A DNA stretch of 64,000 bases, taken from contig CAYOSH010000009.1 of NCBI GenBank assembly GCA_964406575.1, forward strand, positions 57,179 to 121,178, in the 5' to 3' direction. Numbering within the stretch: position 1 is the first letter of the stretch; each line of letters opens with the position of its first letter. Shown piece after piece: positions 18,301-25,481 of this stretch. A model generated the notes under the pieces. The model saw nothing but the letters and a program-made list of their open reading frames with translations, was not told where the DNA came from and ran no database searches. The translations under genes were made by a program, and so were the position numbers. Source of the stretch: WTAW01 sp964406575 (lineage in GTDB: Bacteria > Acidobacteriota > Aminicenantia > Aminicenantales > Aminicenantaceae).

Positions 18301-18511
18301 TACGACTATTATAGGATTGTTACCCATTATGTGGGGGCACGGAACCGGTTCACAGGTGATGAAACGTATAGCAGCACCAATGGTCGGAGGTCTGATCACA
18401 TCCACGTTCCTCACTCTTATTGTGATTCCTGCGATTTATTATCTATGGAGAGGAAGAAAATTGAGAGGGGATGAAAAGAAGGATCAGGACTATAAGCATC
18501 AAAGCGATTGA
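15362..18511 (+). CDS. cusA: CusA-type heavy-metal RND efflux pump
   Basis: 1049-aa inner-membrane HME-RND proton antiporter that expels Cu(I)/Ag(I). Typical start MLEKIIEWSVNNRFLV; TM4 segment GVMVDAVVVMIENVHKHME; periplasmic Met residues in the places of the CusA metal relay (LLYMPTTLPG, APLTMIETT, RIDMLSTG). The C-terminal transmembrane half is complete. An upstream in-frame ATG (15350) exists; 15362 matches the family start. Members with other metals (CzcA, Zn/Co/Cd) differ at the Met positions, so copper or silver is favoured. Confidence 0.95.
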   Translation: MLEKIIEWSVNNRFLVTIGIFAVILAGIVSIQTTPVDAIPDLSDVQVIILTEYPGQGPNVVEDQVTYPLTTAMLAVPYATVVRGYSFFGFSLVYILFEDGTDLYWARSRVLEYLNFAAGRLPQGVIPQLGPDATGVGWVYEYILDGGDKYDLQQLRSIQDWYLRYELASVPGVSEVASIGGFVKQYQVEVDPLKLQAYNIPLQKVRMAIKRSNNDVGGRLIEMGETEFMVRGLGYIKNIGDLKSVPVGMGPNNAPILLKDIANIHLGPELRRGIAEWNGEGETVGGIIVIRFGENALKVIDGVKAKLEELKKGLPEGVTVKTAYDRSSLIKRAISTLKEKLLEETIVVALIIIIFLLHLSSSFVAVFTLPLGVLMAFIVMRAQGLNANIMSLGGIAIAIGVMVDAVVVMIENVHKHMEREPYQKGKERWGLIIKASKEVGPALFYSLLIITLSFIPVFTLQQQEGRLFKPLAYTKTYAMAASAFLAITVVPVLMGYFIRGKIKPEAKHPLSRILIRSYRPVIHFVLKHKMATILVAVLIVLVSVFPFSRLGSEFMPPLNEGDLLYMPTTLPGISVTKAKELLQQTDKIIASFPEVESVFGKIGRAETATDPAPLTMIETTIMLKDEKDWRPGMTIEKLTEELNDAVQFPGLTNAWTMPIKTRIDMLSTGIKTPVGIKLMGPDLQTLSDLGEQIEAIIRQVPGTGSVISERVTGGNYLDFIINREAAARYGLTVGDVQDIIMSAIGGMNVTTTVEGLERYPVNVRYSRELRDNLPALKRVLIPTPSGAEIPLSQVADFQINKGPAAIKSENARRTAWLYVDLRNIDVGSYVKMAKKVVDTTVEFPPGYSIVWSGQYEYMQRAQERLRLVVPVTLLIIFLLLYFNFKNIGESLIIMLSLPFALVGGIWLMWVSGYNMSVAVGVGFIALAGLAAETGVVMLLYIDNAYKDRLLHGQMNTREDLHAAIVHGAVERVRPKLMTVSTTIIGLLPIMWGHGTGSQVMKRIAAPMVGGLITSTFLTLIVIPAIYYLWRGRKLRGDEKKDQDYKHQSD

Positions 18512-18622
18512 TGATCTTTGCATTCAATCATCCTCTCCGGAGTTATAGAGCGTTTACGGCTGCTCACATGTGGGCCTTGAGATAAGGAGTGCTTTTCAAA
18601 AAAGGATTCGTTTTAAAATTCA

Positions 18623-18650
18623 TTGACAAATACTATAGATATTATAAAAT
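18623..18650 (+). promoter_or_regulatory. Candidate sigma70 promoter for the triple-YHS gene
   Basis: TTGACA 18623-18628, 16 bp spacer, TAAAAT 18645-18650, 40 bp before the start of the YHS gene. The spacer contains CTATAGATATTATA, similar to AT-rich boxes near other promoters in this window (see findings). Confidence 0.5.
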
Positions 18651-18691
18651 ATATATACTATAAGAAGCATTTATTTCTAAAGGAGATTTTA

Positions 18692-19315
18692 ATGTCGAAG
18701 AAAACATTGCTACTGGTAGTATTTCTTGTTTTTTCAATGACTCTAGTAATGGTTGCGTTGGACAAGAGCGTGAATGATGAAACCCTGAAATGTCCGGTAA
18801 GCGGCAAAGAATTCAAAAAATCTGAAGCCACTCCGAAATATGAATACGAGGGAAAGACGTATTACTTCTGTTGTGAAAACTGCAAGGATGCTTTCATCAA
18901 AGATCCCGAGAAGTACACCATAAAGGAAGAGCCTGAAGGCCATATGCACCATCAGATGGAAGAACGCACAGAGGAACATGCCGGTCATATGCACGCCGAA
19001 CAGGATAAAAACGGTATGGTTGTCGATCCCGTCTGTGGGATGGAGCTCAAAAAAGAAGATGCCAAGGCGACATATGAGCACAATGGCAAAACTTATTATT
19101 TCTGCACGGAGGAATGCAAGGATAAGTTCGTTAAAGAGCCCGGCAATTACATCAGGGCCGATGAAGATATCGTCACCTGTCCGGTGAGCGGTGAGTCGTT
19201 CAATAAATCGGAGTTCACCGAATCCATCGATTACGAAGGAAAGACCTATTATTTCTGCTGCTTGGGATGCAAAGAGAAGTTTGAAAAAAATCCGGAGAAG
19301 TACGTTAAGAAGTAG
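18692..19315 (+). CDS. Exported protein with three YHS domains
   Basis: 207-aa protein: signal peptide (LLLVVFLVFSMTLVMVA) then three YHS domains. The first begins LKCPVSGKEFKKSEA with YYFCCENCKDAF; the second, DPVCGMELKKEDA with YYFCTEECKDKF; the third, VTCPVSGESFNKSEF with YYFCCLGCKEKF. A His/Met/Glu-rich linker (HMHHQMEERTEEHAGHMHAE) joins the first two. Probably a periplasmic copper-binding buffer. ATG 18692 has AAAGGAG upstream; the longer frame from 18623 would start inside the promoter. Convergent with the next gene, only 15 bp apart. Confidence 0.82.
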   Translation: MSKKTLLLVVFLVFSMTLVMVALDKSVNDETLKCPVSGKEFKKSEATPKYEYEGKTYYFCCENCKDAFIKDPEKYTIKEEPEGHMHHQMEERTEEHAGHMHAEQDKNGMVVDPVCGMELKKEDAKATYEHNGKTYYFCTEECKDKFVKEPGNYIRADEDIVTCPVSGESFNKSEFTESIDYEGKTYYFCCLGCKEKFEKNPEKYVKK

Positions 19316-19330
19316 TTATATATTTTTTTT

Positions 19331-20311
19331 CTACAAGATCCCCTTGTCTTTCAGCCAGGCATTGTTGTAGATCGAGCTGAGGTATCGATTGGCTGAGTCT
19401 GGAAAAATTGTGACGATTCTGGCATCCGTGTCAATTTCCCGAGCTAACTTCAGGCATCCCCACAAGGCGGCACCACTCGATCCTCCGGCCAAGATAGCTT
19501 CTTTATTGGCCATTTCTCTGGTCATTTCAAATGCCTGTTTATCCGTGATTTTGTAAATATCGTCAATCAAGCTGAAATCAACACAGCCGATGAGAAACTC
19601 ATCCCCCAAACCTTCAAGAAGATATGGCGAAGGTTTTATAAGTTCTTTGGAATGAAAATAGTCAAAAAAAACAGAACCTGCAGGATCGATTCCGATAACT
19701 TTTATGTTCGGATCTTTTTCTTTGAGATATTTGGCCACTCCACAGATCGTTCCACCTGTGCCGATGCCGGCTAAGAAATAGTCTATTTTTCCCTCCATTT
19801 GCTCCCAGATTTCAGGGCCGGTTATCTTGGTATGGGTTTCGTTATTCTCACGATTGTTGTGCTGATCGAGATAATAGCTATTGGGTGTATCTTTGGCTAT
19901 CTGCGGTGCAAGGTTGTTATAGCTGCCGGGGGATTCAGGGGAGAGTGTACTGTCGACCATAATGAGTTCAACATTTAGAGCCTTGAGGAATTTTATTTTT
20001 TCAGAACTCAGACTGTCCCTGACGACGATTTTCAACGAGTATCCTTTTATTGCGCAAACCATCGCCAAAGCAAGCGCCGTGTTTCCCGAAGAGTTATCCA
20101 CAATTGTGTCTCCTGGCTTTATCCTACCTTCTTTCTCAGCCTTTTCGATCATGTGTTTGGCGATCCGATCCTTTATGCTCCCCATGGGATTCAAAAATTC
20201 GAGCTTGGCAAAAATATCTGCTCGGACCTCTTTTGTTATTTGATTTAGTTTGATCAATGGAGTATTGCCTATGCCTTCCAGGATATTATGAAAATATACT
20301 TCTTGTGACAT
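19331..20311 (-). CDS. Cysteine synthase / cystathionine beta-synthase family enzyme
   Basis: 326-aa fold-type II PLP enzyme. GNTPLIKL and NPMGSIKDR (PLP lysine) open the catalytic domain; NSSGNTALALA is the substrate loop; GIGTGGTICG binds the PLP phosphate. The segment YLLEGLGDEF and the asparagine-rich ENNETHTKITGPEIWEQ resemble cystathionine beta-synthase and its bacterial relatives more than CysK, but no CBS regulatory domains are present. It may make cysteine from O-acetylserine/sulfide or cystathionine from homocysteine. It stands alone with its own promoter. Confidence 0.82.
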   Translation of the reverse strand: MSQEVYFHNILEGIGNTPLIKLNQITKEVRADIFAKLEFLNPMGSIKDRIAKHMIEKAEKEGRIKPGDTIVDNSSGNTALALAMVCAIKGYSLKIVVRDSLSSEKIKFLKALNVELIMVDSTLSPESPGSYNNLAPQIAKDTPNSYYLDQHNNRENNETHTKITGPEIWEQMEGKIDYFLAGIGTGGTICGVAKYLKEKDPNIKVIGIDPAGSVFFDYFHSKELIKPSPYLLEGLGDEFLIGCVDFSLIDDIYKITDKQAFEMTREMANKEAILAGGSSGAALWGCLKLAREIDTDARIVTIFPDSANRYLSSIYNNAWLKDKGIL

Positions 20312-20377
20312 GCTCTTCTATCCTTTTCTGTGGAGATGATATCTTTTTATTTAGCGTACCTCAATTAAAGGGGAAAT

Positions 20378-20406
20378 TATATAGCAACGCAAGAGTTGTA
20401 AGTCAA
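20378..20406 (-). promoter_or_regulatory. Sigma70 promoter of the cysteine synthase-like gene
   Basis: On the minus strand TTGACT (20406-20401), 17 bp spacer, TATATA (20383-20378), about 70 bp upstream of ATG 20311. Confidence 0.55.
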
Positions 20407-20546
20407 TGCAAAAAAAAGAACGTGGTGAAAACATAGAGATTTCATGCACTAACGATTCAGGCTGCCTGACTGCTGAGAATAATTGAGATGCTGATAATTT
20501 GGCTTTTGGAGACAGTTTGAATCTGGTATCTTATGGGGGAAAGAAA

Positions 20547-21641
20547 ATGAATTCAAAAAGAGTTGTTGTGGCCATGAGCGGAGGGGTGGATTCCTCTGTT
20601 GCTGCAGGCCTCCTCTTAGAACAGGGGTATGAAGTGGTCGGTGTTACGATGAATCTTTTCCCTCTGCCAAAGGAGTTTTGTCTGGATAGCGGTTTAAAAA
20701 GCTGTTGTGGCCAAGGAGCTATCGCAGATGCAAACCGGGTGGCTTTAAAATTGGGAATTCCCCATCATGTCTACAACCTCAAGGATTCTTTTGAAGACTT
20801 GGTTGTTTCAAATTTTGTCGAAGAGTATTCTCAAGGACGCACACCCAATCCCTGCATCCGGTGCAATCAGTTCATCAAGTTCGATGTGTTGATGCATAGA
20901 GCTCTAAAACTTGGGGCCAGCAAGATTTCCACAGGACACCATGCGCGTATCGAAAAAGACGGTGGATCAGGTTTTTATTATCTCAGGAAGGGGATGGATT
21001 CAGAGAAGGACCAGTCTTACTTCCTCTACACCATGACTCAAGACCAATTATCCAACACACTCTTTCCCGTGGGGGATTTCACCAAAGCAGAGATCAGAAA
21101 AAAGGCGCTTGAGTGGGGGCTTCCGGTGGCAGGCAGTCGGGAAAGCCAGGAGATCTGTTTTATTCCCGATGATAATTACGTTGGGTTTCTAAAAAAAAGA
21201 ATTCCGGAAGCTTTCCGCCCCGGATCGATTGTCAATAGAGAAGGCGATGTTTTGAACCACCATGACGGGATCATTCATTTCACAGTGGGGCAGCGGCGAG
21301 GTCTGGGGATAGCGGCGCCACACCCTCTCTATGTTCTCGAGATCAACAGCCTCAGGAATGAAGTCGTGGTCGGGCCAAATGAGTTGCTCTATAAAAAAGA
21401 ACTTTTCGCTGATCAGGTCCATCGGATCGCTGGTGGAGAAACAGTCTCACCTGTACCGATTAAAGCAAGGATCCGCTATAAGCACAAAGAAGCTGAGGCC
21501 GACCTGAGCTTCTTGGATTCTGGGAGAGTCCGAGTGGAATTTGAAAAACCGCAGAGGGCTATCACTCCAGGCCAGGCTGTAGTCTTTTATGATGGGGACA
21601 TTGTTCTCGGAGGTGGGATCATTGTATCGAGTGGATATTGA
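20547..21641 (+). CDS. mnmA: tRNA 2-thiouridine(34) synthase MnmA
   Basis: 364-aa enzyme that thiolates U34 of Glu, Gln and Lys tRNAs. PP-loop SGGVDSSVAAGLL binds ATP. The two catalytic cysteines are in TPNPCIRCNQFIKF and ESQEICFIPDD. GHHARIE and GQRRGLG are also diagnostic. The start MNSKRVVVAMSGG has GGGGGAAAG upstream; an extension to 20499 is open but unlike the family. Converges with yeiH; a weak hairpin (CTATCAggcTGATAG, 21647-21661) separates them. Confidence 0.96.
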   Translation: MNSKRVVVAMSGGVDSSVAAGLLLEQGYEVVGVTMNLFPLPKEFCLDSGLKSCCGQGAIADANRVALKLGIPHHVYNLKDSFEDLVVSNFVEEYSQGRTPNPCIRCNQFIKFDVLMHRALKLGASKISTGHHARIEKDGGSGFYYLRKGMDSEKDQSYFLYTMTQDQLSNTLFPVGDFTKAEIRKKALEWGLPVAGSRESQEICFIPDDNYVGFLKKRIPEAFRPGSIVNREGDVLNHHDGIIHFTVGQRRGLGIAAPHPLYVLEINSLRNEVVVGPNELLYKKELFADQVHRIAGGETVSPVPIKARIRYKHKEAEADLSFLDSGRVRVEFEKPQRAITPGQAVVFYDGDIVLGGGIIVSSGY

Positions 21642-21673
21642 GCTGTCTATCAGGCTGATAGGATACTGTTTCT

Positions 21674-22681
21674 TTAAAGCAGAAATGCGATCATGAGGAT
21701 ACTGCAGCCGGCAACGACAAGGGAGCCGATCAATCCAACGATAAGTGGCTTGATGCCGACTATTTTGAACGAACTGAAAACCGTGTTGAGTCCGATCCCC
21801 GCCAGCCCTAAAAGAATAAGAAACCGTCCTGCTGTGTTAAAGGCTTTGACTCCATCAGGGCTGAAGTATCCCAGAGTGTTAAGGCCGGCCATGATGAAAT
21901 AGCCGAAGAGAAACCAGGGGAACGCCTTGGCAATGTTGATATGCGTTCCCTCCGTTTTTTCCTTCGACAAGATGTTCTTTGTGTACCAGACTGCAATCAC
22001 AAATGCCAGAGGCACCATGAAACAATTCCGGACGAGTTTCACAGCGGTGGCTGTCTTTCCTGCGAGGTCAGAGAAGATGAATCCAGCTCCGACCACCTGA
22101 GGAGTGGAATGAATGGCAGTCCCGGCAAAAACGCCGAAGTTGATGTCCGATACTCCGACCAGCTGTGCGATCTTTGGGTAAAAAATAATGGCGATTAGCC
22201 CCCAAAGAGCGATCGTGCCAATGGCATAGCTCGTCTCTTCTTCTTTGGCTTTGATGAGAGGGGCCGTGACCGCGATCGCAGAGCCTCCGCATATTGTGGT
22301 TCCCACAGAAAGCAATACAGCAAGTGCCGTGGGGAGTTTAAAGACTTTTCCAAGAAAATAAATCACAAAAAAGCTGATGGTCATCGTCACTACAATGATG
22401 GCGAGTATGTTCAGTCCCTGGGAGGCAAAGTTTTTAAAATTCAGAGATGCTCCGATGAACACGATCCCGATGATCAAGATCTTCTCGAACGCTTTTATTC
22501 CCGGGAGGCATACCTTTGGGACCAGACCAAGATTGCGGAGCAGGATGCCGAGGACGATGGCGATGACAACAGCTTCGATGGGGTGTTTTCCGCCGACTTC
22601 CACCAATTTCGATATGGATGTGGCCACAATCCCCACGAGGAGCATCAATATCCAGCCTGGAAAAAATTCCTTTTTTATCAT
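21674..22681 (-). CDS. yeiH: YeiH/UPF0324 family putative membrane exporter
   Basis: 335-aa polytopic inner-membrane protein of the YeiH family (putative sulfate exporter). About nine to ten helices; conserved segments VLGILLRNLGLVPKVCLPGI, LLSVGTTICGGSAIAVTAP and TAIHSTPQVVGAGF identify the family. Substrate has not been firmly established for most members. GAGGAAGGG precedes ATG 22681. It may be functionally linked to the nearby cysteine synthase-like gene through sulfur metabolism, but the two are not in one operon. Confidence 0.85.
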   Translation of the reverse strand: MIKKEFFPGWILMLLVGIVATSISKLVEVGGKHPIEAVVIAIVLGILLRNLGLVPKVCLPGIKAFEKILIIGIVFIGASLNFKNFASQGLNILAIIVVTMTISFFVIYFLGKVFKLPTALAVLLSVGTTICGGSAIAVTAPLIKAKEEETSYAIGTIALWGLIAIIFYPKIAQLVGVSDINFGVFAGTAIHSTPQVVGAGFIFSDLAGKTATAVKLVRNCFMVPLAFVIAVWYTKNILSKEKTEGTHINIAKAFPWFLFGYFIMAGLNTLGYFSPDGVKAFNTAGRFLILLGLAGIGLNTVFSSFKIVGIKPLIVGLIGSLVVAGCSILMIAFLL

Positions 22682-22996
22682 CCCTTCCTCATTGTAGTTT
22701 TTCTCGTCACAGGTTTGGAATTAAGCGCCTATTGTATCGGTCGGCTGCCCCATCTGTCAATCTTATGATAGTACCTGGAAGCATCCTTATTTCCGTGTTG
22801 TTCTCAAGTCAAATGATAATAGCAGGAGTTCGTCACAGTCCATATTCGTCGAAGACCCTCCCACCCGCCACCATCCGACTCATAAGGACAGTGACTCACA
22901 CTTTTTGTCATGGAGCTTCTTGTGATGCAAAGGTGTTCCAACAGAAGGTTCAAAATTTGCTAGAGTTCATTTATACTAGGGGAAAGCAGGTAAAGC
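22682..22996. other. Gene-free stretch containing repeat copy A
   Basis: 315 bp between the divergent yeiH and DDAH-like genes. Apart from the start-site sequences of those genes, the main content is the repeat at 22806-22897. No convincing ORF was found. Confidence 0.6.
22806..22897 (+). repeat. Interspersed palindromic repeat, copy A
   Basis: 92-bp core that matches the reverse complement of 63137-63227 with about seven differences by hand alignment. Its ends are imperfect inverted arms (CGTCACAGTCCATATTC and, opposite, ATAAGGACAGTGAC), so it can fold into a long hairpin. Weaker similarity continues outward on the left to about 22776 (TGGAAGCATCCTTATTTCCG). Resembles a REP/MITE-type noncoding element. 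Confidence 0.75.
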
Positions 22997-23875
22997 ATGA
23001 AATACGGATGTTCGTCTGAAGTCGGTGAGGTTAAAAGCCTTTTGCTTAAACGTCCGCAGGAGGCTTTTGTGACTCAGGAAAATATAAACGATCAATGGAT
23101 CGACCTGAATTACCTGGGTCGTCCTGATTTTACGAAAGCGGTCGAAGAGTATAAAAACTTTGTGGCCCTTCTCCAAAAAATCGTTCCTGAAATTCATTAT
23201 CTGCCCCAAAACGATAAAACCGGGCTTGATTCTATCTACGTCCATGATCCGGTGATGATCACAGAACACGGGGCGATCCTGTGCCGGATGGGGAAGGAAT
23301 TGCGTAAGGAAGAACCTCTGGCCGTTGGGGAATTTCTCAAAGGTCGTGATGTTCCCATCCTTGGTGCGATCGAAGATCCTGGCAAGCTTGAAGGCGGGGA
23401 CGTGATCCAATTTGACGGGCAGACCCTGGCAGTCGGACAGGGCTACCGAACCAATGCTGAAGGAATCCGGCAGCTCAGAGAGCTGACAAAGGATTTTATC
23501 AAAGAATTGGTGGTCGTTCCGTTGCCTCATTGGAATGGTCCCGCAGATGTCCTTCACCTGATGTCCTTTATCAGCCCTGTCGCCCGGGATTGTGCTCTGG
23601 TCTACTCCCGATTGATGCCCGTCCCTTTCAGGGAATGGCTCCTCGAGCGAGGTTTCGCCCTCGTCGAAGTGCCTGATCTGGAGTACGAAACCATGGCCTG
23701 CAATGTTCTTGCTGTGGCACCCCGAAAATGTATCATACTGTCTGGAAATTCGGCCACAAAACAGCTCCTCGAAAAGGCCGGTATAGAAGTCTGGGAATAT
23801 TCCGGTGAAGAGATCTCAAAGAAGGGCGCGGGTGGCCCCACCTGCCTTACAAGGCCGCTCTCTAGGTCCCATTAA
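22997..23875 (+). CDS. Amidinotransferase/DDAH-family hydrolase
   Basis: 292-aa guanidino-modifying enzyme of the arginine deiminase/dimethylarginine dimethylaminohydrolase superfamily. The catalytic set is visible: acidic residues in KLEGGDVIQFDG, His in ADVLHLMSF and nucleophilic Cys near the C-terminus in GGPTCLTRPL. The length is near that of DDAH (about 250-290), much shorter than arginine deiminase. Natural substrate (methylarginine or another guanidino compound) cannot be fixed from sequence. Monocistronic. Confidence 0.82.
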   Translation: MKYGCSSEVGEVKSLLLKRPQEAFVTQENINDQWIDLNYLGRPDFTKAVEEYKNFVALLQKIVPEIHYLPQNDKTGLDSIYVHDPVMITEHGAILCRMGKELRKEEPLAVGEFLKGRDVPILGAIEDPGKLEGGDVIQFDGQTLAVGQGYRTNAEGIRQLRELTKDFIKELVVVPLPHWNGPADVLHLMSFISPVARDCALVYSRLMPVPFREWLLERGFALVEVPDLEYETMACNVLAVAPRKCIILSGNSATKQLLEKAGIEVWEYSGEEISKKGAGGPTCLTRPLSRSH

Positions 23876-24021
23876 TACTCCTGTTTTTCACATTCGAAGC
23901 TCTCGATCGATTCCGTTTCTTTGTTTATTTCGGTGGGTTCGTTTGATCTGAAGATCATAGGCCTTTTCGGAGCAGGACGAAAAGGGAGTAAGGGAAAATT
24001 TTAATATGGAAGGACGATGGA

Positions 24022-24318
24022 TTATTGTGTCTTGCCGATGGCTTTGAGTTTCGAAATCACAGAGGAATCCTTATCGAGCCTGTGGTCCACATGGAGATCG
24101 ATATGAATACGTTGCACACCCATATCGATGAGCACCTTGTGGGTTTGTTCCACAAGGTTAAACAGAGTTCTCAGGTCTGGCGCTTCTATCGTGGTGGCCA
24201 TTCCACCTGTGTAACTTTTGAGGCCTGAGCTTTCGATGACTTTAATGACTTCCTTGACGTACCGGCTGACAGATGCCCCTTCGCTCGTTGGGAAAATCGC
24301 CAATTCTCCGATGATCAT
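24022..24318 (-). CDS. MTH1187-family thiamine-binding protein
   Basis: 98-aa small ferredoxin-like protein of the MTH1187/YkoF-like (formerly DUF77) family. Conserved features: IIGELAIFPTSEGASVSRYVKEV at the start, TGGMATTIEA and VQRIHIDLHVDHR. Structural members bind thiamine or hydroxymethylpyrimidine. Thiamine salvage genes lie 5 kb away on the same strand, which makes the link attractive though not operonic. Confidence 0.82.
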   Translation of the reverse strand: MIIGELAIFPTSEGASVSRYVKEVIKVIESSGLKSYTGGMATTIEAPDLRTLFNLVEQTHKVLIDMGVQRIHIDLHVDHRLDKDSSVISKLKAIGKTQ

Positions 24319-24399
24319 TGTTTACCTCACCTTATAGATTTAGAAACAGATTCTATCAATCCTCAGTTTCAATATCAATGCTTCTCTGTCTGTCGAATC

Positions 24400-25425
24400 T
24401 TACAGCGACTGGCATCTCTTTTTGACCTTTAGGACTTCTTCGTTTCCTTCCTCGATCAACAGGTGAATGGCATCTTTGAGAGGACGAATTTGGTTGATAA
24501 GGCCGACACTCTGTCCTGCCATAAGAGAGCCAAACTCCACATCTCCCTCCTTGACCGCTCGACGGAGCGCTCCCGTCCAGTAGACTTCGACCCGGTATTG
24601 GGCCTCTGCATGTGAGATTTCCTTTCTTTTCCTCTTCCCGACAAGCTCTATCTGAAGTTCTGCGAAGGAATCATGGCCCTTATTCTTTAAGGCCCGAACA
24701 GCCACGACTTTGAGGTCTGAACCGAGCTGGGGTGTGGCTATGGCATCACGCGCTCTCGCTCGGATGAAGGCCTCCTTGAATTTGGGATGGGTCCGGCATT
24801 CTTCGGTTAAAACAAAAAAAGTGCCGAGTTGCACTCCAGCAGCGCCCATGAGAAGAAGGTGGGCCATAAACGCTCCGGTGGCGATTCCCCCAGCAACAAA
24901 AATCGGTACTCTATCGACCTTAAAAAGGACTTGCTGGAGTAAGATTCCTAGAGACACATGGCCCACGTGACCGCCGGCCTCACTTCCTTCCAGGATCAGG
25001 GCATCCACTCCCATGTCAATAAGACGGTGGGCCAGAGATTCTGTGGAAGCAAAGCTGAGCACTTTGGCTCCGCTCGCCTTTGCCAGTTCGATTTCCGGTT
25101 TTCGCGGATAACTCCCGGCAAACACAATGAAGGGGACCCTGTTTTCAATGGCTACATTGAGATGTTGTTTGTAAAAGGGGGCAATCGTGATCAGATTCAC
25201 GGCAAAGGGATTTTCTGTGAGCTCCTTTGTCTTTTTGATCTCTGAATCGAACAGATCCGGCTCCATATTTCCTGCCGCCAGACACCCAAAGGCTCCTTCA
25301 TTACAGACAGCTGAGACAAATTGACTATCGGAGATCCAGGTCATAGCCCCGGCGATTATGGGATAGGGAACGCCGAGAAAAGCTTTTCCTTTTGTCCAGA
25401 GGGATTCAAGGTTATGCATGTTCAT
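24400..25425 (-). CDS. Nitronate monooxygenase / FabK-like flavoprotein
   Basis: 341-aa FMN-dependent TIM-barrel enzyme of the nitronate monooxygenase/2-nitropropane dioxygenase family. GVPYPIIAGAMTWISD (FMN-binding N-terminus), LILEGSEAGGHVGH (active-site His region), FVAGGIATGAFMAHLLLMGAAGVQLGT (phosphate binding) and SLMAGQSVGLI at the C-terminus are typical. FabK enoyl-ACP reductases share this fold, so either activity is possible. It is 56 bp downstream of nrdJ on the same strand. Confidence 0.8.
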   Translation of the reverse strand: MNMHNLESLWTKGKAFLGVPYPIIAGAMTWISDSQFVSAVCNEGAFGCLAAGNMEPDLFDSEIKKTKELTENPFAVNLITIAPFYKQHLNVAIENRVPFIVFAGSYPRKPEIELAKASGAKVLSFASTESLAHRLIDMGVDALILEGSEAGGHVGHVSLGILLQQVLFKVDRVPIFVAGGIATGAFMAHLLLMGAAGVQLGTFFVLTEECRTHPKFKEAFIRARARDAIATPQLGSDLKVVAVRALKNKGHDSFAELQIELVGKRKRKEISHAEAQYRVEVYWTGALRRAVKEGDVEFGSLMAGQSVGLINQIRPLKDAIHLLIEEGNEEVLKVKKRCQSL

Positions 25426-25481
25426 TTTCCTTTTCCGATATTATCTCTAAAGGAAAGTCGGAATTTTTCTTTTGATGCGCG